A stretch of 43,759 bases of DNA from Clostridium sp. LS (GTDB lineage Bacteria; Bacillota; Clostridia; Clostridiales; Clostridiaceae). The notes below the pieces were generated by a model. That model did no database searches, was not told where the DNA came from, and saw only the letters and a program-made list of their open reading frames with translations. A program made the position numbers and the translations under genes. The stretch lies in the NCBI RefSeq assembly GCF_002760435.1, contig NZ_AUUU01000114.1:1-43759 (forward strand). The letters are read 5' to 3'. Of the stretch, positions 25,946 to 34,081 are shown piece after piece; positions within the stretch are counted from its first letter, which is position 1; every line of letters starts with the position of its first letter.

Positions 25946-26290
25946 TTATGTGGTCTTTTCATCTAAAGGTAATCTGTCACCATGAAGGCAGTAATTAAAA
26001 TATGTAAAACTATATTTGTCCTTGAATTGCTGAACATTCAATGCACGAAGCTTCATATCCATTACTTTCTTCATAGCTTCAGTATAAAGATTGTTACCTA
26101 AGATTATTTCATTAGAATACTTATTATATAATTTCTTTAAGGCTTTCTTTACCGATTCAGGATTGCACACATTATCGTCCCTAATTAGCAGCTCACATTC
26201 CTTGGTGTTATAAAATTTCACATCTAAATTCCAATAATAATTAACTAAAAATCCGGCACACTTATAAAATAATAAAATATTATCCTCCAT
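25946..26290 (-). CDS. Hypothetical protein, element-associated
   Basis: 114 aa from the ATG at 26290, which has a GGGGAG site; an upstream ATG in frame lacks one. It is predicted all-helical and charged, without a signal peptide or membrane helix. No family is recognised. It converges with the PadR gene and may be the leftmost gene of the integrated element, or host DNA beside it. Confidence 0.55.
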   Translation of the reverse strand: MEDNILLFYKCAGFLVNYYWNLDVKFYNTKECELLIRDDNVCNPESVKKALKKLYNKYSNEIILGNNLYTEAMKKVMDMKLRALNVQQFKDKYSFTYFNYCLHGDRLPLDEKTT

Positions 26291-26614
26291 GCTAACACTC
26301 CCCTCACATGAGATAATATAGCACATTAATATGTAAATTCAAATACAAAAATAAAAGTGTATATGCCTTTAAATGTAAAGATAGTTTTTATTAATTGTTC
26401 GTTTCCAATCGTTACGTTAAAACTAATATTATGATCAAATATTATACTGGAATCTAACACTAAAGCTATTATAATGATAACAAGAGATATGTTTATCTAA
26501 CAATAATTATATATTGTATATGTAATTCTGTATTCAATAAAGCTATCTCTTAACAATGATCAATTTCTATAAAAAACACTTAATAAATATGTATTATTAA
26601 AGGAGATTAAAATC
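26291..26614. other. Intergenic region without a recognised gene
   Basis: AT-rich divergent spacer between the hypothetical gene and the RNase H-ParB gene. It presumably contains both promoters. No clear element boundary or repeat was seen. Confidence 0.4.
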
Positions 26615-27532
26615 ATGAGTGATACAAATATTTCTATTTATACTGATGGATCCTATAGGGATAACATTGGTGGATATGGTTTTTATATTCAATCAAATAC
26701 TCCTGTCTTATCTAGTAAGGCCGTATACGGAGTATGTCCTGCAAGCAGCAGTACTGCTATCGAAATAATAGCAATTACAAAGGCAATACAATATCTAAAT
26801 ACTATAAGCCTTAGAAATACTAATTTAGCTATTAACTGTGATGTAATAAACATAGTTCAAACTCTTAACAATAAATTTTACGAGAAATGGGACAAGTATT
26901 ACTGGAAGAATGGGAATAATCAGCCTATTACCTCTAACATTGATGAATGGTTTGCTCTTATAACTACTATCAAAAATTATGGAGAAGACCTGATAAAATT
27001 CAAAAAATCTAAGATTGGCAGACCAAATACAATCGCTCATTGTTCTGCTCGCTTAGGTTTGGACCTATCAATAGATTATGATATCAATACATTTCATATA
27101 GTTGATAAAGTTACTAGTATAATAAAGAATAATCCCAAGTTATCATCTAGATTACCTATTTTAAATGATACCTTAACTTTGCAGAAGCCTTGGGAATCAA
27201 ATAGCACTTATTCAGAAAAAATAAGTTGGTTCAATCCTGAATATATGCCTATTGAATATATAGATATAAATAACATCATCCTAACTGAAGAAACTCACTT
27301 GCAATGTAGATCCATTCCATTTAATGGTTCTCTTCAAAAGGTTAAAGAATCTGGAGAAATAATCAATCCTCTAGCAATTCGCCCAGTAGATAATGAAAAG
27401 TATAGCCTTGTAGCTGGAATGAAGAGTTTCTGTGTATCCAAATTATTATTCTCTACTAAACTTGTGCCATGCTATATTACAGAGCTAACCCATGATGATT
27501 TTATTGCTAAATATGGTAAAATAGTAGACTAA
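26615..27532 (+). CDS. RNase H-like domain fused to a ParB/sulfiredoxin-like domain
   Basis: 305 aa. Residues 1-155 look like an RNase HI fold: YTDGSYRDNIGGYGF with Asp11, Glu50 in TAIEIIAITKAI, Asp76 in AINCDVINIV, then NTIAHCSARLGLD with His142 and Asp150. The catalytic acidic set therefore appears present. Residues about 210-295 resemble a ParB N-terminal/sulfiredoxin-like domain: IEYIDINNIIL, KVKESGEIINPLAIRPV and YSLVAGMKSFCVSKLL, followed by VPCYIT. ParB domains bind CTP or act as nucleases, and RNase H removes RNA from DNA hybrids, so the pair suggests a role in replication or partition of the element. The ATG follows AAAGGAGA. I do not know this fusion as a described family. Confidence 0.65.
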   Translation: MSDTNISIYTDGSYRDNIGGYGFYIQSNTPVLSSKAVYGVCPASSSTAIEIIAITKAIQYLNTISLRNTNLAINCDVINIVQTLNNKFYEKWDKYYWKNGNNQPITSNIDEWFALITTIKNYGEDLIKFKKSKIGRPNTIAHCSARLGLDLSIDYDINTFHIVDKVTSIIKNNPKLSSRLPILNDTLTLQKPWESNSTYSEKISWFNPEYMPIEYIDINNIILTEETHLQCRSIPFNGSLQKVKESGEIINPLAIRPVDNEKYSLVAGMKSFCVSKLLFSTKLVPCYITELTHDDFIAKYGKIVD

Positions 27533-27543
27533 TATACATTTAT

Positions 27544-27580
27544 TAATAAGTCCTGATTTAACTCTAATCAGGACTTATTA
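27544..27580. terminator. Bidirectional terminator
   Basis: A 15-bp perfect stem (27544-27558 with 27566-27580) with a 7-base loop and AT-rich flanks lies between two convergent genes. Confidence 0.75.
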
Positions 27581-27683
27581 TAATCAGTGCCTAATTTTAG
27601 AATTTATAATTAGATTTTGTAATATCATATAGCAACTTACGACCAATTTTTATTTGGTTACTGTAATATTGCTGTCAATTTTC

Positions 27684-28580
27684 TTAGGCTGCATATTCAA
27701 TTTCTCGCTTTTTTAACTTTCCATTTTCTATTTCATATACACACTTATCCTTAACATACATATTTTTATATACATGATCATTGAAACAATTGTTGTTAAT
27801 TTTCTTATACACAAGTTTCTTAAGATCATGAGGTCTTATAGTAAAACCTACAAGGAATTCATTAAATGATACAACATAAGTATTTTTTGTTTTTATATTC
27901 TTAAAATTAAATACATCTCTCTTTTCAGCATTAATACCTGCATTACGCGAAGCAAAACTAAATCTGTTTTCCATATATCTTCCTTTATCTATTACTTTAT
28001 TTAACTGATAGCAAACTTTATTATATTGAATTATTAACTCTACAAGATAGTCGTACACTTCTGTAAAGTTATTCATACAACTAATATCTCTATATGTTTC
28101 AGTTTCCAATAAAACCCATATACCTAGATGATTGCTTCTCCCTTTTAACCAATATAGCAGAGATAGAAATATTGGTGATCTATCAGCATTGATATTCTCA
28201 ATTTCACTAATATTATCAAAAAGTTCTAAAGTAAATGCATGTATAATTTCATGACAAATAACTTCCTGTATTATACCTTTCCAATACCTTCTAGTAAAAT
28301 ACTTATTGAATTTACCGATAAAGTATTTATCGATTATAGTAATGTCTATAGATATTTTATGCAAATATCTGTGAGGATCCTTTTCTCTTTGAATCTTTTG
28401 ATACAACCCACTGGCATTTATTTTACCTAAATTGGCTGCCACAATCACTACTGGATGTGTTAATAGCTTTCTATGTTCAAATTTAAAACATATCTTCTTT
28501 AATCTGTTCATTTCTTTTTCTAATAATTTATTTAGTAAATCCTGTCTCATTTTGTTGAGTTCTTCACTAGCTTCTCTCAT
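27684..28580 (-). CDS. HExxH zinc-protease-like hypothetical protein
   Basis: 298 aa from the ATG at 28580, which has AAAGGA nine bases away; earlier in-frame ATGs overlap or lack that site. An HEIIHAF motif (His110, Glu111, His114) in a helix is the classic zincin signature, and the surrounding pattern recalls SprT-like or phage metallopeptidase-like proteins. A third ligand is not obvious, although an ETETYRD segment downstream could supply a Glu. The C-terminal third is basic (about 215-290) and may bind nucleic acid. SprT-like proteins can act on DNA-protein crosslinks, which would suit a neighbour of a Rep protein, but this is inference. It lies 118 bases downstream of the Rep-like gene on the same strand. 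Confidence 0.6.
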   Translation of the reverse strand: MREASEELNKMRQDLLNKLLEKEMNRLKKICFKFEHRKLLTHPVVIVAANLGKINASGLYQKIQREKDPHRYLHKISIDITIIDKYFIGKFNKYFTRRYWKGIIQEVICHEIIHAFTLELFDNISEIENINADRSPIFLSLLYWLKGRSNHLGIWVLLETETYRDISCMNNFTEVYDYLVELIIQYNKVCYQLNKVIDKGRYMENRFSFASRNAGINAEKRDVFNFKNIKTKNTYVVSFNEFLVGFTIRPHDLKKLVYKKINNNCFNDHVYKNMYVKDKCVYEIENGKLKKREIEYAA

Positions 28581-28698
28581 GATCATCGTTCCTTTCATAA
28601 TTTAATTTTTATAGTTCTCATCTTAAAGCCGTCCTTTTAATCCATATCTTTTATATTGCATTCAGTTATATATTAACTAAAATATTAGATTGAAATCC

Positions 28699-29991
28699 TC
28701 AATCATGTACATCAACTATATTTATAAATTTATCCTGTTCTATACACATAAATATATCCTTTTCTGTAATTGGTTCTAATTCACCATCTGAATATAAATA
28801 GTGATATCCCGTTTTAATAATCAATTTCTTATAATCGCTAATTGTTTTATCTGATAAACTTATACTATAGATTTCTCCATTCAAATATCTAATTACTCTC
28901 TTAGCTGCTTTCTTCTTTGTTCTTGTAAAAAGTTCACTCTCATCTATAATCTTATACAGCTTGTCTTTCGTTGTAATTCTTTTATTAAGACAGCATTGGT
29001 TTATGAAATGATTAATTAAATTATATTGATACTCTTTACTCATTAAAATTTCAACATTTGACTTATTATTAAATTTAGAATACTGAATATATATAGATAA
29101 ATTGTTGCAATTATACATCTGAAAACTAGTAATATTTATATCAATATAAAAACGTCTGTTACAAAATACCGATTTAAAATCTGGTGTAATTGTTGTAGCT
29201 GGTATAACACACATATTCATATCAATGCTTGTCTTAATATCAAAATCTAAGCTTTTGTAACAATTAGCATTAATCATAGGATATGCTATTTCTCTCATCC
29301 TAATTAAATTCCTAACCCTCTCTACTTTTTTATTCAATGAATATCTCATATTCTTAAATTCAATTCTTAAGTCTTCTTTGCCTTCATCTATATTTAATAA
29401 TCTGTAGATACTATTATTTCTATGCTGCTGCTCTCTTCCCTTAAAGTAGATAATAATTACAGCACTACTTTTATTTTTATCCTTACCACTATAAAAGTAC
29501 AAGGTCCCATCATTTCCTAGTTTACAATCTAACCTTCTGTGTGGAATCTTTATCTTTTTAAATAGTTTAAATCTTGCTTCAATGTTTTCGATAGTATCTA
29601 TAATATCAATATTAGTTTCATCCTTTGTTATCTTCATTGTTTCAGATGAAGGAAGACTATCTACATACACTATACTATCAATCCCATTATAAATCCGTTT
29701 AATAAGATCAGCTGTAAAGATATTAGATTTAGGTGTACTATTGTTACCGTTGTAGAGCTTAGCTATACTAAATGAAATATACATATCACCATATGTATTG
29801 GAGTACCTTAAATAACTCACGTTAAATATGCCTAAATTACATATCATACTCCCATAACTATAATAACTCATCCTACTCTTGTATTTATCACCTAAGTCCT
29901 TATTATATTGGATACTCCATTGGGATTTATCATTACGTAAGCTATTAATATTTACTCCTTTAATACTTATTCTTATCCTATCTTTTCCCAA
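28699..29991 (-). CDS. Putative phage/plasmid replication initiator (gene II/X-like Rep)
   Basis: 430 aa, starting at TTG 29991 with a GGGGAG site 8 bases away. The middle region GTLYFYSGKDKNKSSAVIII, then YFKG, later DLRIEFKNMRYSL, has the pattern of replication proteins of filamentous phages and related plasmids (gpII/gpX, Phage_CRI type): a Gly-Thr-Leu-Tyr strand, a YxKG turn and an LRIEF strand. The C-terminal domain is helical and basic. It therefore probably nicks an origin and starts rolling-circle replication of the element. The family call is from pattern only and the catalytic Tyr is not pinned down. A perfect hairpin sits directly upstream of its ribosome site. Confidence 0.5.
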   Translation of the reverse strand: MGKDRIRISIKGVNINSLRNDKSQWSIQYNKDLGDKYKSRMSYYSYGSMICNLGIFNVSYLRYSNTYGDMYISFSIAKLYNGNNSTPKSNIFTADLIKRIYNGIDSIVYVDSLPSSETMKITKDETNIDIIDTIENIEARFKLFKKIKIPHRRLDCKLGNDGTLYFYSGKDKNKSSAVIIIYFKGREQQHRNNSIYRLLNIDEGKEDLRIEFKNMRYSLNKKVERVRNLIRMREIAYPMINANCYKSLDFDIKTSIDMNMCVIPATTITPDFKSVFCNRRFYIDINITSFQMYNCNNLSIYIQYSKFNNKSNVEILMSKEYQYNLINHFINQCCLNKRITTKDKLYKIIDESELFTRTKKKAAKRVIRYLNGEIYSISLSDKTISDYKKLIIKTGYHYLYSDGELEPITEKDIFMCIEQDKFINIVDVHD

Positions 29992-30012
29992 TTCAATTTC
30001 TCCCCTTAAAAC

Positions 30013-30049
30013 AGTAGCTAAAGCCTTATGAATAGTGGCTTTAGCTACT
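30013..30049 (-). other. 13-bp perfect hairpin upstream of rep (terminator or replication origin)
   Basis: Arms 30013-30025 and 30037-30049 with an 11-base loop, only 13 bases from the Rep ribosome site. It could end transcription of the gene at 30336, weaken rep expression, or be the double-strand origin recognised by the Rep protein. Confidence 0.5.
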
Positions 30050-30335
30050 ATTGCTAAAATAAAAAACTTCTAAAAACTTCACTATATTATAAGACCTCTT
30101 CCAGTACCTTATAATTTAAATTAGAATTTCAAACTATTCTTTGTTAATGCTGCAGCTTGTAATTTGAATATCATATATTCTCGCTCCTTAAAATTAAACT
30201 CTCTACCAATGGACAATAACTTATAGTTTATATTTAAAAAAATAAATGCTTTATACCATGTTAATGTATTAAAAAAATTCAAGGTAATTTACACATTCTT
30301 ATAAGCGAATCACAAATAAACTTTTCCTTATTATT
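30050..30335. other. Intergenic region without a recognised gene
   Basis: AT-rich spacer between the small hypothetical gene and the rep hairpin. No ORF with a ribosome site was seen. Confidence 0.4.
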
Positions 30336-30647
30336 TTAAAACGATATATATTCATCTTCACTGCTACCCATATTTTCTCTATATGATGAATTTATAGCTT
30401 CATTTAATTCTGTAAAAATTCTAGCTGAGAGCCTTAAAATCTCTTTTATATCTTCTGTATCATATAAAACATCACCATTATTTATAGCATGTTTATTCTC
30501 ATCTAAATAAACCATTACTTGTTCAATATAATCATAAATCGAAGCATCATTTATAAGGCTCCTAGATTGAATCATCCCCATCATTAAGTTTTGTTTATTA
30601 ATTTCACAACATCTTGGTATATTCTCATTTTTCAATAAAATTTTCAT
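30336..30647 (-). CDS. Hypothetical protein, element-associated
   Basis: 103 aa, ATG at 30647 with an AGGGGAGGAA site. It is helical and acidic at the C-terminus (ending SSEDEYISF). A short N-terminal segment contains a CC pair (about 13-14). No membrane helix, signal peptide or known motif was found. It is transcribed toward rep and may be a small accessory or copy-control protein, but there is no direct evidence. Confidence 0.55.
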   Translation of the reverse strand: MKILLKNENIPRCCEINKQNLMMGMIQSRSLINDASIYDYIEQVMVYLDENKHAINNGDVLYDTEDIKEILRLSARIFTELNEAINSSYRENMGSSEDEYISF

Positions 30648-30795
30648 ATGCTAGTTCCTCCCCTTTTTCAATAAAGTATTCAACCTTAATACTATTGAAA
30701 GTTTCATATATATGCTTGTTGCTATTTTAAACTTACTCTGTCGGAATTGACATAAAAGCCTATTAGCACCTATCTTATTTCTTTGTTATTGCAAA

Positions 30796-30979
30796 TTATA
30801 TAGCATGTAATTGATCTTTTAGTTCATCTACCTCATAGTAGTATTTTTTAGGTACTCTTCCTGCAATAACAATGTACCCTTTAGATTTTAATTCATTATT
30901 AAACTGCCTAATTATCACATATGCTTTTGAAGCACTTACTCCTAAAATTTTTTTAATGTCTGTAACCGCGCTAACTCAT
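30796..30979 (-). pseudogene. Frameshifted phage/ICE-type HTH (excisionase-like) gene
   Basis: The minus strand reads DIKKILGVSASKAYVIIRQF, NNELKSKGYIVIAGRVP, KKYYYEV, then a stop. This is the standard short HTH protein next to Firmicute integrases (ILGVSxSxAYxIIRxLNxEL, KGYxxIxGRVP). No start codon lies in frame: an ATG at 30979 is one frame off and meets a TAG, so one extra base seems to have broken the 5' end. It may be a pseudogene or have an unusual start. Confidence 0.55.
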
Positions 30980-31011
30980 ACTTTGATATTGTTTAATTTG
31001 ATTTTTCAGAA

Positions 31012-31212
31012 TCAGGCTATATCCATTTCAGACGTAGATTCTTTCTTACCACATGCCTTTTTAATAATTCCTGCATCAATAAGCCCTTTAACTAATGAAT
31101 CAATAAATTGTATATCAAAGTCATCTGGTATTACTTTTGTACCTGTTCTTTCTTCTTTTAATTTAGTTCTTGATTTTCTATCATAAGTTATTCTATATGT
31201 TACTGCGTCCAT
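31012..31212 (-). CDS. Small basic hypothetical protein
   Basis: 66 aa, ATG at 31212 with GAGGT upstream, nine bases after the HTH gene stop, so the two are co-transcribed. It is charged, with no membrane segment and a KKACGKK patch near the C-terminus. No family is recognised. Confidence 0.5.
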   Translation of the reverse strand: MDAVTYRITYDRKSRTKLKEERTGTKVIPDDFDIQFIDSLVKGLIDAGIIKKACGKKESTSEMDIA

Positions 31213-31221
31213 CTATCATTT

Positions 31222-31425
31222 CTACCTCTCGCCTACATAATCTTGAAATATTGTTTCTTCATCAACTTCTAAAAATTCTGCTATACGTTTCCTCCATCCA
31301 GGAAAACAATACTTTTTTCCTCTTATTACTTGGTTAATATCTGAAGGAGAAATCTTAGTCATTCTTGATAATTCTAGTTGACTGATTCCTCTTTCTCTAA
31401 GGATAAGTTTAATATTATTTTTCAT
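31222..31425 (-). CDS. XRE-family HTH regulator (phage Cro/CI-like)
   Basis: 67 aa, nearly all one helix-turn-helix domain: IKLILRERGISQLELSRMTK and ISPSDINQVIRGKKYCFPGW. It is short like phage Cro proteins. The ATG follows GAGGTGAG. It is divergent from the zinc-finger protein gene, across an intergenic region with overlapping promoters and a perfect inverted repeat, so it is the likely repressor controlling both directions and hence the recombinase operon. Confidence 0.85.
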   Translation of the reverse strand: MKNNIKLILRERGISQLELSRMTKISPSDINQVIRGKKYCFPGWRKRIAEFLEVDEETIFQDYVGER

Positions 31426-31445
31426 ATTCTCACCTCCAAAAACTA

Positions 31446-31510
31446 TTGACTAATGACAAACTCTATAATAAAATAGATCTCGTAATCAATCAACAGTTAA
31501 GATTGATTAC
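31446..31510. promoter_or_regulatory. Divergent promoters with a perfect operator
   Basis: Plus-strand promoter: TTGACT (31446-31451), 17 bases, TAAAAT (31469-31474). Minus-strand promoter: TTGATT, 17 bases, TATTAT, with its -35 inside the operator. The operator is GTAATCAATC (31482-31491), 9 bases, GATTGATTAC (31501-31510), a perfect 10-bp inverted repeat placed at the plus-strand start point. Confidence 0.6.
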
Positions 31511-31532
31511 ATATTTAAAGGAGGTATAAACA

Positions 31533-32522
31533 ATGAAAGATAATATTTTTTCAACAGAATTTTATTCTATTACATCAGAACTCGAGAAATATAGTGAATG
31601 CAGATTAGATAAACTATCTAATGACATGTATGGGATTGTCGCCCCTACAAATTCAAAACTAATTCCCATAAACATCTTTGAAAATAATATTTATAATACT
31701 GAAGAAGTTGAACATAACTTTATTGTTGATTTATTAAATATTGAAATGTTAATTCCATCAAATATGAGAGGTAAGCTTCATAAGTATAATTATAAGTTAG
31801 ATGAGTCTTTGGAAATTAGTATTAACTCAGCTATTTTAGAGTATATAAATAACTATGGATTCTTAGGATTAATTACACTGACTAAAAATAACAATGGAAA
31901 GTTTGATTTAATCAATAGAAATTATAAAGAGACTAAGTCTAATTACTATGGTAATATTCTTAGTAATGTTCAAATCAATCGTTATAAAGACTTAAAGCTT
32001 TCAAACTCAGAAGGTTTCAGAGAAGATTTTTACATTCTACCTAAAAACATACCAACTAATGAATTTATTTATGCTGAACCTGTATATATGATTCTAGATG
32101 CTATAGAATCCCTTCATAGATTTAAAAAAAGTTGGGAATTTTATTTAGATAAGCAACTTAAACCTGAAGATAAGTTTAACTCTTTATTTGATGAGCCTTT
32201 AAAAGACATAGAAACATGGGGAGAATATTTTAGTACATTTGGCTACAACAAATATAATGTATTTGAAAACACTACAAATTATAAAATTGGTTTGGAATTT
32301 AATAAACATATAAATATGAGTTATACTTGTAAGTCTCTAATTGATTTAATCCGTTTATACCTTATATTAGATATTGTTTTCAAAGATCAAGCTATTTCAT
32401 TTTGCAAGACCTGTGATAAGATGTTTATTAAAACTAATCCTAAAAAAGAGTATTGTAGCGATACATGTCGTTCCTACTACAATGTTAATAAGATAAGAGG
32501 AAAGAGAAATGTTAAGAAATAA
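31533..32522 (+). CDS. CGNR-type zinc-finger protein (element-associated)
   Basis: 329 aa, ATG at 31533 with AAAGGAGG. The large N-terminal part (1-280) is unrecognised and mixed in structure. The C-terminus (about 290-318) has FCKTCDKMF and YCSDTCRSYYN, a CxxC..CxxxC zinc finger followed by a basic tail, as in CGNR/ABATE-type DNA-binding proteins. It is the first gene after the divergent operator and lies 36 bases before the serine recombinase, so it is probably co-regulated with it. It may be a recombination accessory or regulatory factor. Confidence 0.65.
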   Translation: MKDNIFSTEFYSITSELEKYSECRLDKLSNDMYGIVAPTNSKLIPINIFENNIYNTEEVEHNFIVDLLNIEMLIPSNMRGKLHKYNYKLDESLEISINSAILEYINNYGFLGLITLTKNNNGKFDLINRNYKETKSNYYGNILSNVQINRYKDLKLSNSEGFREDFYILPKNIPTNEFIYAEPVYMILDAIESLHRFKKSWEFYLDKQLKPEDKFNSLFDEPLKDIETWGEYFSTFGYNKYNVFENTTNYKIGLEFNKHINMSYTCKSLIDLIRLYLILDIVFKDQAISFCKTCDKMFIKTNPKKEYCSDTCRSYYNVNKIRGKRNVKK

Positions 32523-32558
32523 ATTTAAAATACTTTCAATAAATACGGAGGAAATACA

Positions 32559-34064
32559 ATGAAAGCAGCCATATATGCTAGATACAGTTCTGATAACCAA
32601 CGTGAAGAATCCATAGATGCTCAAATTCGTGCCATAAAAGAATATGCTGATAAAAATGGAATAATAATCACTAAAATCTATACTGATGAAGCAAGATCAG
32701 CAACAACAGATAATAGACCTAGATTTCTTGAAATGATAAAAGATAGTGAATTTGGATTATTTGACGCTGTAATAGTTCATAAACTTGATCGTTTCTCAAG
32801 AGATAGATATGACAGTGCGCATTACAAGAGAATTTTAAAAAAGAATAATGTAAGGCTCATATCAGTCCTTGAACATTTGGATGATAGTCCTGAAAGTATA
32901 ATACTTGAATCAGTTCTTCAAGGTATGGCTGAATACTATTCTAAAAACTTAGCTAGAGAGGTTATGAAAGGAATGAAGGAAACAGCTCTTCAATGTAAAC
33001 ATACTGGAGGTAAACCTCCTTTAGGCTATGATGTAGATCCTGCAACTAAAAAATATATAGTAAATCAGTATGAAGCCTCTTCAATAAAGCTCATATTCCA
33101 AATGTATTCTGAAGGTTATGGCTACAGTCAAATTATTAATAAACTTAACCTATTAGGTTATAAAACCAAAACAGGAAAACCTTTTGGTAAGAATAGCTTA
33201 TCAGAAATACTTAGAAACGAAAAATATATAGGTATATATGTATTCAACAAAGTACCTAAAATGGTTGATGGTAAGAGAAACTCTCATAGATTTAAAAATT
33301 CTGAAGAAATAATAAGGATTCCAGATGGATTGCCGGCTATTGTTGATGAGGAAACCTTTAATAAAGTTGCTAAAAGAATGATAGGGAATAAAAGAAATGC
33401 AACAAATAAAGCTAAAGAACCCTATATATTATCAGGTAAGATTTTCTGTGGATCTTGTGGTGCTGCTATGATAGGACATACCAGCCATTCTGGCAGAAAT
33501 AAAACAAAATATTCAACATATAACTGCGGCACAAGATACCGTACAAAACAATGTAAAATGAAAAATATTCAGAAAGAATATATAGAAGATTTAACTTTAA
33601 CTGAAATTAAGAATAAAATCTTAAATCCAAGTTCAATAAAAAAACTAACTAAAAAATTGATAGCTCACTATTCTAAAATGATAAATGATAATGCTGATGA
33701 GTTAAAGCAACTAGATAAACGTCTTAAAGAGCTTCAATTTGAAATAGATAATATTGTGGAAGCTATTTCTAAAGGAATGTTTCATATATCCTTTAAAGAA
33801 AAGATGGATACTCTTGAGACTGAAAAGATTAAAATATCAGGGTATATCAATGAACTGCAAGCCGCAATGAATAGTAGCCAACTTAACGAAAAACTTATAG
33901 AGCAATATTTAATGAAAGATTTTAAGGCTATAAATGAGAAAAGTGCTAATGATTTAAAAACAATCATTAACACCTATGTAGAATCAATTCAAGTTTATGA
34001 CGATAAGGTTGACATTAACCTTATCCTATTTTTTGTACATTTAAATGGTGGAGGCGAAGCATGA
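32559..34064 (+). CDS. Large serine recombinase (integrase of the element)
   Basis: 501 aa. The resolvase domain (3-150) has YARYSSDNQ with catalytic Ser10, then LDRFSRDR. A recombinase domain (about 160-270) has GKPPLGYDV and LRNEKYIG. A zinc ribbon (about 290-340) has FCGSCGAAM and YNCGTRYRTKQC. A coiled coil (about 365-460) follows. All regions of a functional large serine integrase are present. The ATG follows GGAGG. The gene ends 17 bases before the mutS stop codon on the opposite strand, so the attachment site must be at or near this junction. Confidence 0.93.
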   Translation: MKAAIYARYSSDNQREESIDAQIRAIKEYADKNGIIITKIYTDEARSATTDNRPRFLEMIKDSEFGLFDAVIVHKLDRFSRDRYDSAHYKRILKKNNVRLISVLEHLDDSPESIILESVLQGMAEYYSKNLAREVMKGMKETALQCKHTGGKPPLGYDVDPATKKYIVNQYEASSIKLIFQMYSEGYGYSQIINKLNLLGYKTKTGKPFGKNSLSEILRNEKYIGIYVFNKVPKMVDGKRNSHRFKNSEEIIRIPDGLPAIVDEETFNKVAKRMIGNKRNATNKAKEPYILSGKIFCGSCGAAMIGHTSHSGRNKTKYSTYNCGTRYRTKQCKMKNIQKEYIEDLTLTEIKNKILNPSSIKKLTKKLIAHYSKMINDNADELKQLDKRLKELQFEIDNIVEAISKGMFHISFKEKMDTLETEKIKISGYINELQAAMNSSQLNEKLIEQYLMKDFKAINEKSANDLKTIINTYVESIQVYDDKVDINLILFFVHLNGGGEA

Positions 34065-34081
34065 CCAGCAACTACATCTAT

